A DNA stretch of 64,000 nt from Leptotrichia shahii (GCF_008327825.1 NZ_AP019827.1:496001-560000); one strand, 5' to 3'. Counted from the stretch's first letter, positions 51,115 through 60,450 are shown. The notes: generated by a model not told the origin, from the sequence alone. Numbers and translations: made by a program.

Positions 51115-52788
51115 TTGGCAAAAGATGTTTTACATGAATTAAGGGATATAAATTCATTAAAATCAAGGAGAAATAATGTAGTATTGATTTTTCTGTGTTT
51201 CGTTGTGGGAATTTTTTCTGGAATTATTGTTGGAAGCTATACGTTAATATTAAAAAAAATGACAATTTTTAGAGAATTTTTTACTATAAATTTGGGATTT
51301 CCTAAAATAATTATCGGAGTAATAGTATTTATACTATTGGGACTGGCTATACAATTTATGCTTTCCAAATATCCATTAATTAGCGGAAGTGGAATTCCGC
51401 AAGTTAGCGGATTGCTTACAAAAAAAGTAAAATTTAAGTGGTTTGGAGAGTTAATTACAAAATTTGTAGGCGGGATATTGGCAATTGGGGCTGGAATGTC
51501 GATGGGACGTGAAGGGCCTTCGGTACATTTGGGCGCTTTGGTCGGGTCTGGAATAAAGGAACTTGCGAAGCGTTCAGAAGTTGAGGAAAAATATCTTGTA
51601 ACTTGTGGAGCAAGTGCCGGTATTTCTTCAACATTTAATGCTCCACTTGCAGGAGTTATATTTTCACTTGAGGAAATCCATAAATTCTTTTCTCCGCTGC
51701 TATTAATTTGTGTTATGGTGGCAAGCGGTACTTCTAATTTTGTTTCTAGAATGATTTTAGGTTCACATACGTCTTTTCAATACAATTTTATATTGCCAAA
51801 AGGTATTCCATATTATGTAATTGCACTTGTAACAGTCGTTTTCTGCATTGTAATTACAATCACAGGAAAGGCATTTAGCTATTTTTTGCTGCTTATTCAA
51901 AAATATTATAAGAAGATAAATTTGAACAGTTATGTAAAGATGTCAATATTTATGGTAATAGCGTATACTGTTGCTGTATTTTTTAGTGATGTTACAGGTG
52001 GTGGACATGAACTTATAGAGGAAATGTTTGGAAAAAATGTAATGTTAAAAACGATTGTTATAATTTTATTATTAAAATTCTTTTACACAATGCTTTGCTA
52101 TGCAACAAGCGCTCCAGGAGGAATCTTTCTTCCAATGCTTGTAATAGGGGCTTTGACAGGAAAAGTCTACGGTGAAGTGCTAAATCATTATTTTTCAATT
52201 CCAAATGAAATAATCGTGCATTTTATGTTGCTCGGAATGGCAGCTTATTTTACGGCAGTTGTGAGAGCTCCAATTACTGGAATTACGTTAATTTTGGAAA
52301 TGACAGGTAACTTTTCATATTTGTATATGCTAATAGTTGTTTGCACAATAACTTATATTTTTACAGAACTATTAAAAATGGAACCAATTTATGAAAGGCT
52401 TTATCTGAATATGTTTCAAAAGCAAATCTTGGAAGAAAAAAAAGATACTTACAAAATTCATAAGAATGATAACAGGTTGGAAATTCTGGAAAAATGGTGG
52501 AAAAATAAAAAATTTGGAATTGGCGTAAGACCAGATGTAAAGGATAAGATTGTAACACTTTTGATTCCAGTAGGAGCAAATTCTGAATTTGACAATAAAT
52601 TAGTAAAGGATCTTAAATTACCAGAAAATTTATTAATCGTAAGTGTTCGTAAGGCTGGAAAAGACAGCATTGCACGTGGGGATACGCCAATTCAAAGTGG
52701 AAATCAGCTTGTAATTATAACGGATTATGAAACTGCCCAAAAATATGCCGGAGAATTGCGGGAAAGAGGAATGAAGATTATTGAATAG
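51115..52788 (+). CDS. CLC-family chloride channel or Cl-/H+ antiporter with RCK-C domain
   Basis: 557 residues. Membrane region (about 22-430) with the three CLC filter motifs: GSGIPQ (91-96), GREGPSVH with gating E133, and NAPLAGVIFSLEEI, where E187 corresponds to the internal proton glutamate of E. coli ClC-ec1. Having both glutamates suggests an antiporter. A linker is followed by a C-terminal TrkA-C/RCK-C-like domain (about 480-557: IPVGANSEFDNKLVKDLKLP, IARGDTPIQSGNQLVIIT), which often binds a regulatory ligand. The TTG start at 51115 has AAGGGAG upstream; no ATG is in frame before conserved sequence. Confidence 0.9.
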   Translation: MAKDVLHELRDINSLKSRRNNVVLIFLCFVVGIFSGIIVGSYTLILKKMTIFREFFTINLGFPKIIIGVIVFILLGLAIQFMLSKYPLISGSGIPQVSGLLTKKVKFKWFGELITKFVGGILAIGAGMSMGREGPSVHLGALVGSGIKELAKRSEVEEKYLVTCGASAGISSTFNAPLAGVIFSLEEIHKFFSPLLLICVMVASGTSNFVSRMILGSHTSFQYNFILPKGIPYYVIALVTVVFCIVITITGKAFSYFLLLIQKYYKKINLNSYVKMSIFMVIAYTVAVFFSDVTGGGHELIEEMFGKNVMLKTIVIILLLKFFYTMLCYATSAPGGIFLPMLVIGALTGKVYGEVLNHYFSIPNEIIVHFMLLGMAAYFTAVVRAPITGITLILEMTGNFSYLYMLIVVCTITYIFTELLKMEPIYERLYLNMFQKQILEEKKDTYKIHKNDNRLEILEKWWKNKKFGIGVRPDVKDKIVTLLIPVGANSEFDNKLVKDLKLPENLLIVSVRKAGKDSIARGDTPIQSGNQLVIITDYETAQKYAGELRERGMKIIE

Positions 52789-52856
52789 TTTTAAGCAAGT
52801 GTTTTAAATATTTTACTTTGCCTAAAAAATGTAACAGTAGAAAAAAAATCAGCTTT

Positions 52857-52866
52857 GTGGTAAAAT
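52857..52866 (+). promoter_or_regulatory. extended -10 promoter of valS
   Basis: GTGGTAAAAT, with TGG directly before the -10. Similar to the hisS and PTS promoters; no clear -35. Confidence 0.45.
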
Positions 52867-52937
52867 ATGTACATAATTTGTAAAAAAATATAAATAAAAA
52901 TTTTAAAATTTAGGAATTTGAAATAGGAGGAAAAATA

Positions 52938-55583
52938 ATGCCAAGTGAACTGAATAAAGTTTATACACCAGCGGAAATAGAAGACAAATGGTATAAAATT
53001 TGGGAAGAAAAAGGATATTTTAATGCACAGCATAATAGCGAAAAACCAGGATATTCTATTGCCATTCCACCACCAAATGTAACTGGGATTTTGCATATGG
53101 GACATATGTTGAATAATGCGATTCAAGATGCAATTATTAGATATAAAAGAATGAGCGGGTTTGATACACTTTGGATTCCGGGAATGGATCATGCTGGGAT
53201 TGCAACTCAAAATAAAGTTGAAAGAATGTTGAAAGAAGAAGGGACTTCAAAGGAAGAAATCGGATATGATGAATTTTTAAGAAGAACTTGGGAATGGAAG
53301 GAAAAACATGGCGGACTAATTACAAAGCAGCTTAGAAAGCTGGGAGTTTCATTAGATTGGACAAGAGAGAGATTTACTATGGATGAAGGGCTTTCAGAAG
53401 CTGTAAAAGAAGTTTTTGTAAAACTTTATAATGACGGGCTTATTTATCGTGGAGAATATATTGTAAACTGGTGTCCGCATGATAAAACGGCTTTGGCTGA
53501 TGATGAAGTTAATCACATTGACAAAAAAGGAAAAATCTGGGAAATCAAATATAGAATTAAAGATACCGATGACTACGTTATTATTGCGACAACAAGACCT
53601 GAAACAATGTTAGGAGATACAGGGGTTGCAGTAAATCCAAACGATGACAGATACAAGCATTTAATTGGAAAGAAAGTTATTTTGCCGTTGATGAATAGGG
53701 AAATTCCAGTTGTTGCAGATGAATATGTGGATATGGAATTTGGAACTGGAGTAGTAAAAATGACACCTTCGCATGATCCTAACGACTTTGAAGTGGCAAA
53801 AAGAACTGGACTTGAATTTATAAATATTTTTACAGAGGATGCACATGTAAATTCAAATGGTGGAAAATACGAAGGATTGGAAAGATTTGCGGCTAGGAAA
53901 GCGATCTTGGCTGATTTAGAGGCTGAAGGACTGCTGGTTGGTACAAAAGAGCATAGTCATGCTGTGGGTCATTGTTATAGATGTGATTCGATTATTGAGC
54001 CAAGAGTTTCGACTCAATGGTTTGTAAAAATGGAACCTCTTGCGAAAAGAGCGTTGGAAGTTGTAAAAAATGGACAAATTCAAATTACTCCAAAAAGATG
54101 GGAAAAAGTTTATTACAACTGGCTTGAAAATATTAGAGACTGGACTATTTCTAGACAAATTTGGTGGGGACACAGAATTCCCGCATATTATGCTGAAGAC
54201 GGAACAGTTTTTGTAGCCAAAAGTTTGGAAGAGGCAGAAGCACAGGCACATGAAAAATTTGGAAAAGATGTTAATTTGACAGAAGAAACAGATGTGCTTG
54301 ATACTTGGTTTTCATCAGCATTGTGGCCATTTTCGACATTAGGCTGGCCAGATAAGACTCCAGATTTGGAAAAGTTCTTCCCAACAAATGCGTTAGTAAC
54401 AGGAGCGGACATTTTATTCTTCTGGGTAGCAAGAATGGTTATGATGAGCTTGTATATAAATGATGAAATTCCGTTTAGCTATGTATATCTGCATGGAATC
54501 ATAAGAGATGAAAAAGGCAGAAAAATGAGTAAATCTTTGGGAAATTCGCCTGATCCGCTTGATTTGATAGCAAAATACGGAGCAGATGCAATAAGATTTA
54601 GCTTTTTATACAATACTTCACAAGGGCAGGATATACATTTTTCAGAAAAACTGCTTGAAATGGGTTCAACTTTTGCAAATAAAGTCTGGAATGCATCAAG
54701 ATTTGTATTATCAAATTTAGAAGATTTTGATGTTTCAACAACTTCAGATAATTTAGAATTTAAACTTGAAGATAAATGGGTTTTATCAAAATTACAGACT
54801 GCTTCCAAATTAATTAATGAAAATATGGAAAAATATGAGCTAGATGCCGCTGCAAAATTAGCTTATGAATTTTTCCGTGGAGATTTCTGTGACTGGTATG
54901 TGGAAGTTGCCAAAACACGTGTTTATGGACAGGAAGGCAGTGATAAAGTTGTGGCACAATGGGTTTTAAGACATGTTCTTGATAAGGGGTTAAAAATGCT
55001 GCATCCATTTATGCCATTTATTACAGAGGAAATTTGGCAGAAATTACAAACTGGCGAAGAAACAATTATGTTATCAAATTTTCCAAAAGAGGAAAAAGAG
55101 TTTATAAATATTGATACTGAAAAGGAATTTGACTGTCTGAAGGAAATCATTTCGGCAATTAGAAATATTCGTGGAGAAGCAAATGTTTCGCCAGCTAAGA
55201 AAATTGAAGTTATTTTCAAAACGGTTGATGAAAATGCAAAAAATATTTTACAAAATAATGCTAAAATACTAGATAAATTGGCAAATGTTGAAAAATATAA
55301 ATTTGATGCCCAAATTCCAAAATTAGTAGGATTTAGGTTAGTTGACACAACTGAAATTTATGTGCCACTTGCTGATTTGATTGATTTAGATAAGGAAATT
55401 GAAAAATTAGAAAAAAGTATTGAAAAAGTACAAAAGGATTTGGACAGAACCTTAAATAAGTTGTCTAACGAAAATTTTGTTAAAAGGGCAAAACCTGAAG
55501 CTGTGGAAAAGGAAAAGAGAATTAAAGAAGAGCTTGAAAATAAAATTGCCAAACTGACAGAATCAATAAATTTATATAAATAA
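52938..55583 (+). CDS. valS: valyl-tRNA synthetase
   Basis: Charges tRNA-Val and edits mischarged threonine. 881 residues, normal length. Class I motifs: HMGH in PNVTGILHMGHML (about residues 52-56) and KMSKS in GRKMSKSLGNSPDPLD (about 530). The CP1 editing domain lies between (ATTRPETMLGDTGVAVNPND). DTWFSSALWPFSTLGWP is typical of ValRS. A C-terminal coiled-coil tRNA arm is seen in about 810-881 (LDKEIEKLEKSIEKVQKDLD). TAGGAGG precedes the ATG and a strong terminator follows. No T-box is seen in the 150-base upstream gap. Confidence 0.97.
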   Translation: MPSELNKVYTPAEIEDKWYKIWEEKGYFNAQHNSEKPGYSIAIPPPNVTGILHMGHMLNNAIQDAIIRYKRMSGFDTLWIPGMDHAGIATQNKVERMLKEEGTSKEEIGYDEFLRRTWEWKEKHGGLITKQLRKLGVSLDWTRERFTMDEGLSEAVKEVFVKLYNDGLIYRGEYIVNWCPHDKTALADDEVNHIDKKGKIWEIKYRIKDTDDYVIIATTRPETMLGDTGVAVNPNDDRYKHLIGKKVILPLMNREIPVVADEYVDMEFGTGVVKMTPSHDPNDFEVAKRTGLEFINIFTEDAHVNSNGGKYEGLERFAARKAILADLEAEGLLVGTKEHSHAVGHCYRCDSIIEPRVSTQWFVKMEPLAKRALEVVKNGQIQITPKRWEKVYYNWLENIRDWTISRQIWWGHRIPAYYAEDGTVFVAKSLEEAEAQAHEKFGKDVNLTEETDVLDTWFSSALWPFSTLGWPDKTPDLEKFFPTNALVTGADILFFWVARMVMMSLYINDEIPFSYVYLHGIIRDEKGRKMSKSLGNSPDPLDLIAKYGADAIRFSFLYNTSQGQDIHFSEKLLEMGSTFANKVWNASRFVLSNLEDFDVSTTSDNLEFKLEDKWVLSKLQTASKLINENMEKYELDAAAKLAYEFFRGDFCDWYVEVAKTRVYGQEGSDKVVAQWVLRHVLDKGLKMLHPFMPFITEEIWQKLQTGEETIMLSNFPKEEKEFINIDTEKEFDCLKEIISAIRNIRGEANVSPAKKIEVIFKTVDENAKNILQNNAKILDKLANVEKYKFDAQIPKLVGFRLVDTTEIYVPLADLIDLDKEIEKLEKSIEKVQKDLDRTLNKLSNENFVKRAKPEAVEKEKRIKEELENKIAKLTESINLYK

Positions 55584-55590
55584 TTTTTTT

Positions 55591-55621
55591 GGACAAGAGC
55601 ATTATTTTATGCTCTTGTTTT
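55591..55621 (+). terminator. valS terminator
   Basis: ACAAGAGCAT (55593-55602) pairs perfectly with ATGCTCTTGT (55609-55618), with loop TATTTT and T-rich DNA after. Confidence 0.88.
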
Positions 55622-55661
55622 AAAATTTATAAAATTTTTATGAAAATTATCATAAAAAAAG

Positions 55662-55689
55662 TTGCAAAATTAAAATTATGTTGTAAAAT
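55662..55689 (+). promoter_or_regulatory. possible promoter of lipoprotein pair
   Basis: TTGCAA, 16 bases, TAAAAT. Confidence 0.45.
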
Positions 55690-55693
55690 ATAT

Positions 55694-55719
55694 TAATACT
55701 AAATTCTATTTAAAAAATA
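55694..55719. repeat. solo arm of hairpin repeat
   Basis: TAATACTAAATTCTATTTAA and the following AAAATA closely match the outer arm of the element at 28701-28819. It lies between promoter and ribosome site of the first small lipoprotein gene. Confidence 0.5.
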
Positions 55720-55741
55720 AAAAAGTTTAAAGGGAGGAAAT

Positions 55742-55855
55742 ATGAAAAAGTTATTAGTATTAGTTTTGACGGCATTAGCTTTGAGTTCGTGTTTATCTGC
55801 AGGAATAGGAATAGGAACTGGAAGAATACACGGTGGAGTTGGAATGTACTTTTAA
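55742..55855 (+). CDS. 37-residue lipoprotein 1
   Basis: MKKLLVLVLTALALSSC is a signal peptide with lipobox LSSC, so Cys17 should be lipidated. The mature part is only 21 residues, Gly-rich (GIGIGTGRIHGGVGMYF). GGGAGG lies five bases before the ATG. A second lipoprotein gene of equal length follows after 18 bases. Tandem tiny lipoproteins recall entericidins of enterobacteria, but there is no sequence match and the function is unknown. Confidence 0.65.
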   Translation: MKKLLVLVLTALALSSCLSAGIGIGTGRIHGGVGMYF

Positions 55856-55873
55856 AGATTGGAGATTAAATTT

Positions 55874-55987
55874 ATGAAAAAAATATTTATTATAGCGATG
55901 GTTTTATTTGCTATTACTGCTTGTAGCAGTGCAGATGGAAAAGGGAAAAATTCAATTAATATTGGTGTTGGATTTTCGGGACTTTAA
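55874..55987 (+). CDS. 37-residue lipoprotein 2
   Basis: MKKIFIIAMVLFAITAC with lipobox ITAC (Cys17), then SSADGKGKNSINIGVGFSGL. Same length and layout as the gene before it, including a Gly-rich end with GVG, so the two look like old duplicates. TTGGAG precedes the ATG. It is followed 75 bases later by the nfeD-like gene. Confidence 0.65.
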   Translation: MKKIFIIAMVLFAITACSSADGKGKNSINIGVGFSGL

Positions 55988-56062
55988 AATTTTATAATCA
56001 AAATTTAAAAAATTGCATTTATTAGAATTTTAGAGGCTAAAGGAGAAAAAGGAGAGTTTAAA

Positions 56063-56491
56063 ATGGGAGCATTATTTTGGGCAATTCTATCAGGAATAAC
56101 AGCCATTTTGGAAATAATTATTCCAGGGCTTGTGACAATTTGGTTTGCACTTTCAGCTTTAATTGTAATGTTTCTTGCAAATTTTATTAAAGATTCATTG
56201 ATACAGTTTTTAATATTTGCTGTACTTTCGGTAATTTTCCTAATTTTTACACGTCCAGTTTTAAGAAGATACATTGAATTGCAAAGAAAGACAAACTTTG
56301 ATGCAAGTATGAAGGGAACAGATGTAAAAATTGAGAAAGTAGTGGATACTAAAAAGGCTGAAAAGGAATATGAAGTGAAGTTTAAAGGCTCTATTTGGAC
56401 TGGAATAAGTGAAGAAATATTATCAAGTGGAGAAATCGTGAAAATTAAAGGATTTAAAGGAAATAAAATAATTTTAGAAAAAAATAAGTAG
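56063..56491 (+). CDS. NfeD-like membrane protein
   Basis: 142 residues: two or three membrane helices (about 1-75) followed by a small OB-fold domain (about 85-142) containing MKGTDVKIEK and GEIVKIKGFKGNKIILEK, typical of short NfeD proteins. They partner with SPFH-domain proteins in membrane organisation. The SPFH gene follows after 31 bases, the standard gene pair. AAAAGGAGAG precedes the ATG. No serine-protease domain is present, so it is the short class. Confidence 0.9.
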   Translation: MGALFWAILSGITAILEIIIPGLVTIWFALSALIVMFLANFIKDSLIQFLIFAVLSVIFLIFTRPVLRRYIELQRKTNFDASMKGTDVKIEKVVDTKKAEKEYEVKFKGSIWTGISEEILSSGEIVKIKGFKGNKIILEKNK

Positions 56492-56522
56492 TTATAAAAA
56501 ATAAAAAATAGGAGGTAGAATT

Positions 56523-57431
56523 ATGTGGGCTTTACCAATAGTAGTAATTCTTATTGTAATTGCATTAATTTATATTTTAAAATCAATAAAGATCGTACCT
56601 GAATCACGTGTGCTTATTGTGGAAAAATTGGGAAAATATGACAGATCTTTAAGTTCGGGACTTAGTTTTCTGAATCCGTTTTTTGACAGAGTTGCAAGAA
56701 GCGTATCGCTAAAGGAACAAGTTGTTGACTTTCCACCTCAGCCAGTTATTACAAAGGATAATGCGACAATGCAAATTGATACAGTTGTTTATTTTCAAAT
56801 AACTGATCCAAAATTGTATACTTATGGAGTGGAAAGACCACTCTCAGCAATTGAAAATTTGACAGCTACAACATTGAGAAATATTATAGGAGATATGACA
56901 GTTGACCAGACATTGACTTCAAGAGATATTATTAATACAAAAATGAGACAGGAATTAGATGATGCGACAGACCCTTGGGGAATAAAGGTAAATCGTGTAG
57001 AATTAAAGAGTATTTTGCCACCAGCCGATATTCGTGTTGCAATGGAAAAGGAAATGAAAGCTGAACGTGAAAAAAGAGCAAATATTTTGGAAGCTCAAGC
57101 TAAAAGAGAAGCTGCAATATTGGTTGCTGAAGGAGAAAAACAGGCTGCTATTTTAAGAGCTGAAGCTAAAAAGGAACAACAGATAAAAGAAGCAGAAGGA
57201 GAAGCAGAAGCTATTTTATCTGTTCAAAGGGCAAAAGCAGAAGCATTGAGGCTATTAAATGAAGCTGCGCCAACAAAGGAAGTATTGTCATTAAGGGGAA
57301 TGGAAACTTTTGAAAAAGTGGCAGATGGGAAAGCAACAAAAATCATTATTCCAAGTGAATTGCAAAATTTGGCTGGAATGGTTACAGCAGTTTCAGAGCT
57401 TGTTAAAAAAGATAAGGATGTTGAAAAATAG
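56523..57431 (+). CDS. SPFH/Band-7 (stomatin-like, QmcA-type) protein
   Basis: 302 residues. N-terminal membrane helix (2-22), then the SPFH domain (about 25-190) with VPESRVLIVEKLGKYDRSLSSGLSFLNPF, DNATMQIDTVVYFQITDP and LRNIIGDMTVDQTLTSRD. An Ala/Glu/Lys-rich coiled coil follows (about 175-250), then a C-terminal segment with LRGMETFEKVADGKATKIIIPSEL. It forms large membrane assemblies together with NfeD. GGAGG lies six bases before the ATG. The next operon starts at a separate promoter. Confidence 0.94.
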   Translation: MWALPIVVILIVIALIYILKSIKIVPESRVLIVEKLGKYDRSLSSGLSFLNPFFDRVARSVSLKEQVVDFPPQPVITKDNATMQIDTVVYFQITDPKLYTYGVERPLSAIENLTATTLRNIIGDMTVDQTLTSRDIINTKMRQELDDATDPWGIKVNRVELKSILPPADIRVAMEKEMKAEREKRANILEAQAKREAAILVAEGEKQAAILRAEAKKEQQIKEAEGEAEAILSVQRAKAEALRLLNEAAPTKEVLSLRGMETFEKVADGKATKIIIPSELQNLAGMVTAVSELVKKDKDVEK

Positions 57432-57465
57432 GTTTTGTATGGGAAGTGTAATTTTTTTTACAGAC

Positions 57466-57493
57466 TTGAAAATCTAAAAAAATGTGGTACACT
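57466..57493 (+). promoter_or_regulatory. promoter of the mannose-family PTS operon
   Basis: TTGAAA, 16 bases, TACACT, with TGTGG directly before the -10. No clear operator or catabolite site was recognised. Confidence 0.55.
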
Positions 57494-57581
57494 TAAAGTA
57501 TAAGGCTGTTCATTTTTTAATTTTTAAAAAACTTTTTAAAGTGAATACATAAAAATATATTTCAATAGAAGGAGGTTTAAA

Positions 57582-58571
57582 ATGGTAGGAATTATCGTTG
57601 CAAGTCACGGTGAATTTGCCGCTGGTATAAAACAGTCAGCATCAATGATTCTGGGTGAAGCGGAATTACTTGAATCAGTCGTTTTTATGCCAAGTGAAGG
57701 TCCGGATGACTTATATAAAAAAATTCAAGATGCCATTGCAAAACTAGGAACAGAAGAAGTTCTATTTTTAGTTGATTTATGGGGAGGAAGTCCATTTAAT
57801 CAATCTAATCGTTTTTTTGAAGAGGATCCTGATAAGAGAGCGATTGTTGCGGGTCTTAACTTGCCAATGTTACTTGCGGCATTGTCAGAAAGAGAAGATC
57901 TTGACACAGCACATGAAGTAGCAAAAGCTATTGTTCCAGAAGGAAAAGATCAGGTTAGGGTGCGTCCTGAAGATTTACAGCCAAAAGAAGAAGCTCCAAA
58001 AGCTGCAGCACAAGATAATATGCCAAAAGGTGCAATTCCAGCAGGAACAGTTATTGGAGACGGAAAAATCAAATTTGTGCTAGCACGTATTGATACACGT
58101 TTACTACATGGACAAGTTGCGACAAGCTGGACAAAGGCAACTAATCCAAACAGAATAATCGTAGTTTCAGACACAGTTTCAAAAGATGAATTACGTAAAA
58201 AATTAATTGAACAGGCAGCACCTCCAGGGGTACGTGCACATGTTATTCCGCTTGATAAATTGGTGGAAGTTTCAAAAGACCCAAGATTTGGAAATACAAA
58301 AGCGTTATTATTATTTGAAAATCCTCAAGATGCACTTTATGTAATTGAAAGAGGTGTTGACATTAAAGAATTGAATGTAGGGTCAATGGCTCATTCTGTT
58401 GGAAAAGTTATGGTCAATAATGTACTTTCAATGGATCAAAATGATGTTGAAACTTACAAGAAACTTAGAGATTTAGGTGTACAATTTGATGTTAGAAAAG
58501 TTGCCGCTGATAAACGTGCAGACTTATTTAAATTAATTTCAGAAAAAGCAAATGAAGGATTAAAACTTTAA
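57582..58571 (+). CDS. manX: PTS mannose-family transporter, EIIAB
   Basis: Phosphorylates sugar during uptake using phosphate relayed from HPr. 329 residues: EIIA domain (1-125) with phospho-His H9 in IVASHGEFA, an Ala/Pro/Lys linker (about 132-158) and EIIB domain (about 162-329) with phospho-His H176 in RIDTRLLHGQVATSW. The fused AB form is typical of ManX. AGGAGG precedes the ATG. EIIC and EIID follow in order, 15 and 18 bases apart. The sugar could be mannose, glucose, fructose or an amino sugar; the sequence alone does not decide. Confidence 0.94.
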   Translation: MVGIIVASHGEFAAGIKQSASMILGEAELLESVVFMPSEGPDDLYKKIQDAIAKLGTEEVLFLVDLWGGSPFNQSNRFFEEDPDKRAIVAGLNLPMLLAALSEREDLDTAHEVAKAIVPEGKDQVRVRPEDLQPKEEAPKAAAQDNMPKGAIPAGTVIGDGKIKFVLARIDTRLLHGQVATSWTKATNPNRIIVVSDTVSKDELRKKLIEQAAPPGVRAHVIPLDKLVEVSKDPRFGNTKALLLFENPQDALYVIERGVDIKELNVGSMAHSVGKVMVNNVLSMDQNDVETYKKLRDLGVQFDVRKVAADKRADLFKLISEKANEGLKL

Positions 58572-58586
58572 TTTTAGGAGGATATT

Positions 58587-59411
58587 ATGGATTTTAATAT
58601 TTTAGCAATCATTTTAATATTAATTGTCGCATTTTTAGCAGGAATGGAAGGTATCCTTGATCAATTTCAATTCCATCAGCCAATTATTGCATGTTCATTA
58701 GTTGGTCTTGCGACAGGACACATGAAAGAATGTATTATGTTAGGTGGGGCATTGCAGTTAATGGCTCTAGGTTGGGCAAATGTAGGGGCAGCAGTTGCTC
58801 CAGATGCTGCACTTGCCTCAGTAGCTTCAGCAATTATTTTTGTTAAAGCAGGAAAATTTGATGCTGCAGGTCAAAATGTAGCAATTGGTACGGCAATTGC
58901 ACTTGCAACAGCTGGATTAGTTTTAACTATGGTTGTTCGTACTTTATCAGTAGTTATTGTTCACCAAGCTGACAGAGAAGCAGAAAAAGGTAATTTTAAA
59001 GGAGTAGAGTTCTGGCATATGGTAGCACTTGTATGTCAAGGATTACGTATCGCTATACCTGCTTTACTATTATTATTTATACCTTCTCACATTATTCAGC
59101 ACGCTCTTAATTCATTACCGAAATGGTTTACTGACGGAATGACTATCGGTGGTGGATTTGTAGTTGCAGTAGGGTATGCAATGGTTATTAACCTTATGGC
59201 AAACAAGGAAGTATGGCCTTTCTTCTTCCTAGGATTTGCAATTGCACCATTAAATGAACTTACACTAATTGCCACAGGAATTATAGGTGTATGTGCAGCT
59301 ATTATTTACTTAAATGTTACAAGTAATGGTGGCGGTGGTAACAATGGCGGAGGAAATGGAGGTTCATCAGCTTCAGGAGATCCACTAGGTGACATCTTAA
59401 ATGACTATTAA
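58587..59411 (+). CDS. manY: PTS mannose-family transporter, EIIC
   Basis: 274 residues with multiple membrane segments. Typical EIIC features are FLAGMEGILDQFQFHQPIIACSLVGLATG and MLGGALQLMALGWANVGAAVAPDAALASV. The last 30 residues are a Gly/Asn/Ser-rich tail (about 243-262) followed by DPLGDILNDY, as in many ManY proteins. With EIID it forms the sugar-conducting part. TTAGGAGG precedes the ATG. Confidence 0.94.
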   Translation: MDFNILAIILILIVAFLAGMEGILDQFQFHQPIIACSLVGLATGHMKECIMLGGALQLMALGWANVGAAVAPDAALASVASAIIFVKAGKFDAAGQNVAIGTAIALATAGLVLTMVVRTLSVVIVHQADREAEKGNFKGVEFWHMVALVCQGLRIAIPALLLLFIPSHIIQHALNSLPKWFTDGMTIGGGFVVAVGYAMVINLMANKEVWPFFFLGFAIAPLNELTLIATGIIGVCAAIIYLNVTSNGGGGNNGGGNGGSSASGDPLGDILNDY

Positions 59412-59429
59412 TCTAAGGAGGAATAAGAA

Positions 59430-60365
59430 ATGTCAGAAGACAGAATAAAATTATCAAATGATAAAATAAAACTATCAAAAGCTGATCGTCGTAGTGTAAT
59501 GCTTCGTTCTCAATTTTTACAAGGTTCTTGGAATTACGAACGTATGCAAAATGGAGGTTGGGCTTATTCATTAATTCCAGCATTGAAAAAATTATATCCA
59601 AATAAAGATGATGCAGCGGCAGCTTTAAAAAGACACTTGGAATTTTTTAACACACACCCATATATAGCTTCACCAATTTTAGGAGTAACTTTAGCGTTGG
59701 AAGAAGAAAGAGCTAACGGGGCGGCAATAGATGATGCGGCTATTCAAGGGGTAAAAGTAGGAATGATGGGACCGCTTGCGGGAATAGGAGATCCTGTGTT
59801 CTGGTTTACAATACGTCCAATTTTAGGAGCAATTGCAGCTTCTCTTGCAACAAGCGGTTCAGTTATTGCACCATTATTCTTTTTCATAATTTGGAATGTG
59901 ATTCGTATCGCTTTCTTATGGCACACTCAAGAGTTTGGTTATAAAAAAGGTTCAGAAATAACAAAGGATTTATCAGGTGGATTATTACAAACAATAACTA
60001 AAGGAGCATCTATTTTAGGTATGTTCATTATGGGTATTCTAGTTCAACGTTGGATTACAATTAAATTCCCAAGAGTTATATCAAGAGTTCCACTAGCTGA
60101 TGGAGCTTATATAAAATTTCCAAATGGCTCAGTAACTGGTCCTCAATTACAAAAAATTCTTACAGATTTTGGAAAAAAATTATCACTTTCAAATACTCAA
60201 ATAACAACTTTGCAAGATAACCTAGATAAATTAGTTCCAGGATTGGCAGCATTATTATTGACTTTCCTATGTATGTGGCTGCTTAAGAAAAAAGTCAGTC
60301 CAATCTTAATTATCTTTGGATTATTCCTAGTTGGAATTGTGGGACATGTAGTTGGAATATTTTAA
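59430..60365 (+). CDS. manZ: PTS mannose-family transporter, EIID
   Basis: 311 residues. A cytosolic N-terminal part contains LRSQFLQGSWNYERMQNGGWAYSLIPALKKLYP, and GVKVGMMGPLAGIGDPVFWFTIRPILGAI is diagnostic of EIID. C-terminal membrane helices are at about 270-311. An insertion around residues 205-265 (LADGAYIKFPNGSVTGPQLQ) is commonly present. AAGGAGG precedes the ATG. A strong terminator after it separates it from the DUF956 gene. Confidence 0.94.
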   Translation: MSEDRIKLSNDKIKLSKADRRSVMLRSQFLQGSWNYERMQNGGWAYSLIPALKKLYPNKDDAAAALKRHLEFFNTHPYIASPILGVTLALEEERANGAAIDDAAIQGVKVGMMGPLAGIGDPVFWFTIRPILGAIAASLATSGSVIAPLFFFIIWNVIRIAFLWHTQEFGYKKGSEITKDLSGGLLQTITKGASILGMFIMGILVQRWITIKFPRVISRVPLADGAYIKFPNGSVTGPQLQKILTDFGKKLSLSNTQITTLQDNLDKLVPGLAALLLTFLCMWLLKKKVSPILIIFGLFLVGIVGHVVGIF

Positions 60366-60418
60366 AAATATAAATTGTCAAAAATTTGATTTTATATAAT
60401 TAAAAGTTTATGTATAAG

Positions 60419-60450
60419 AAAAAAGTTGGAACTAAGAATCCAACTTTTTT
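60419..60450 (+). terminator. PTS operon terminator
   Basis: AAAAAAGTTGGA pairs perfectly with TCCAACTTTTTT, with loop ACTAAGAA. Some transcripts may read through to the DUF956 gene. Confidence 0.88.
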
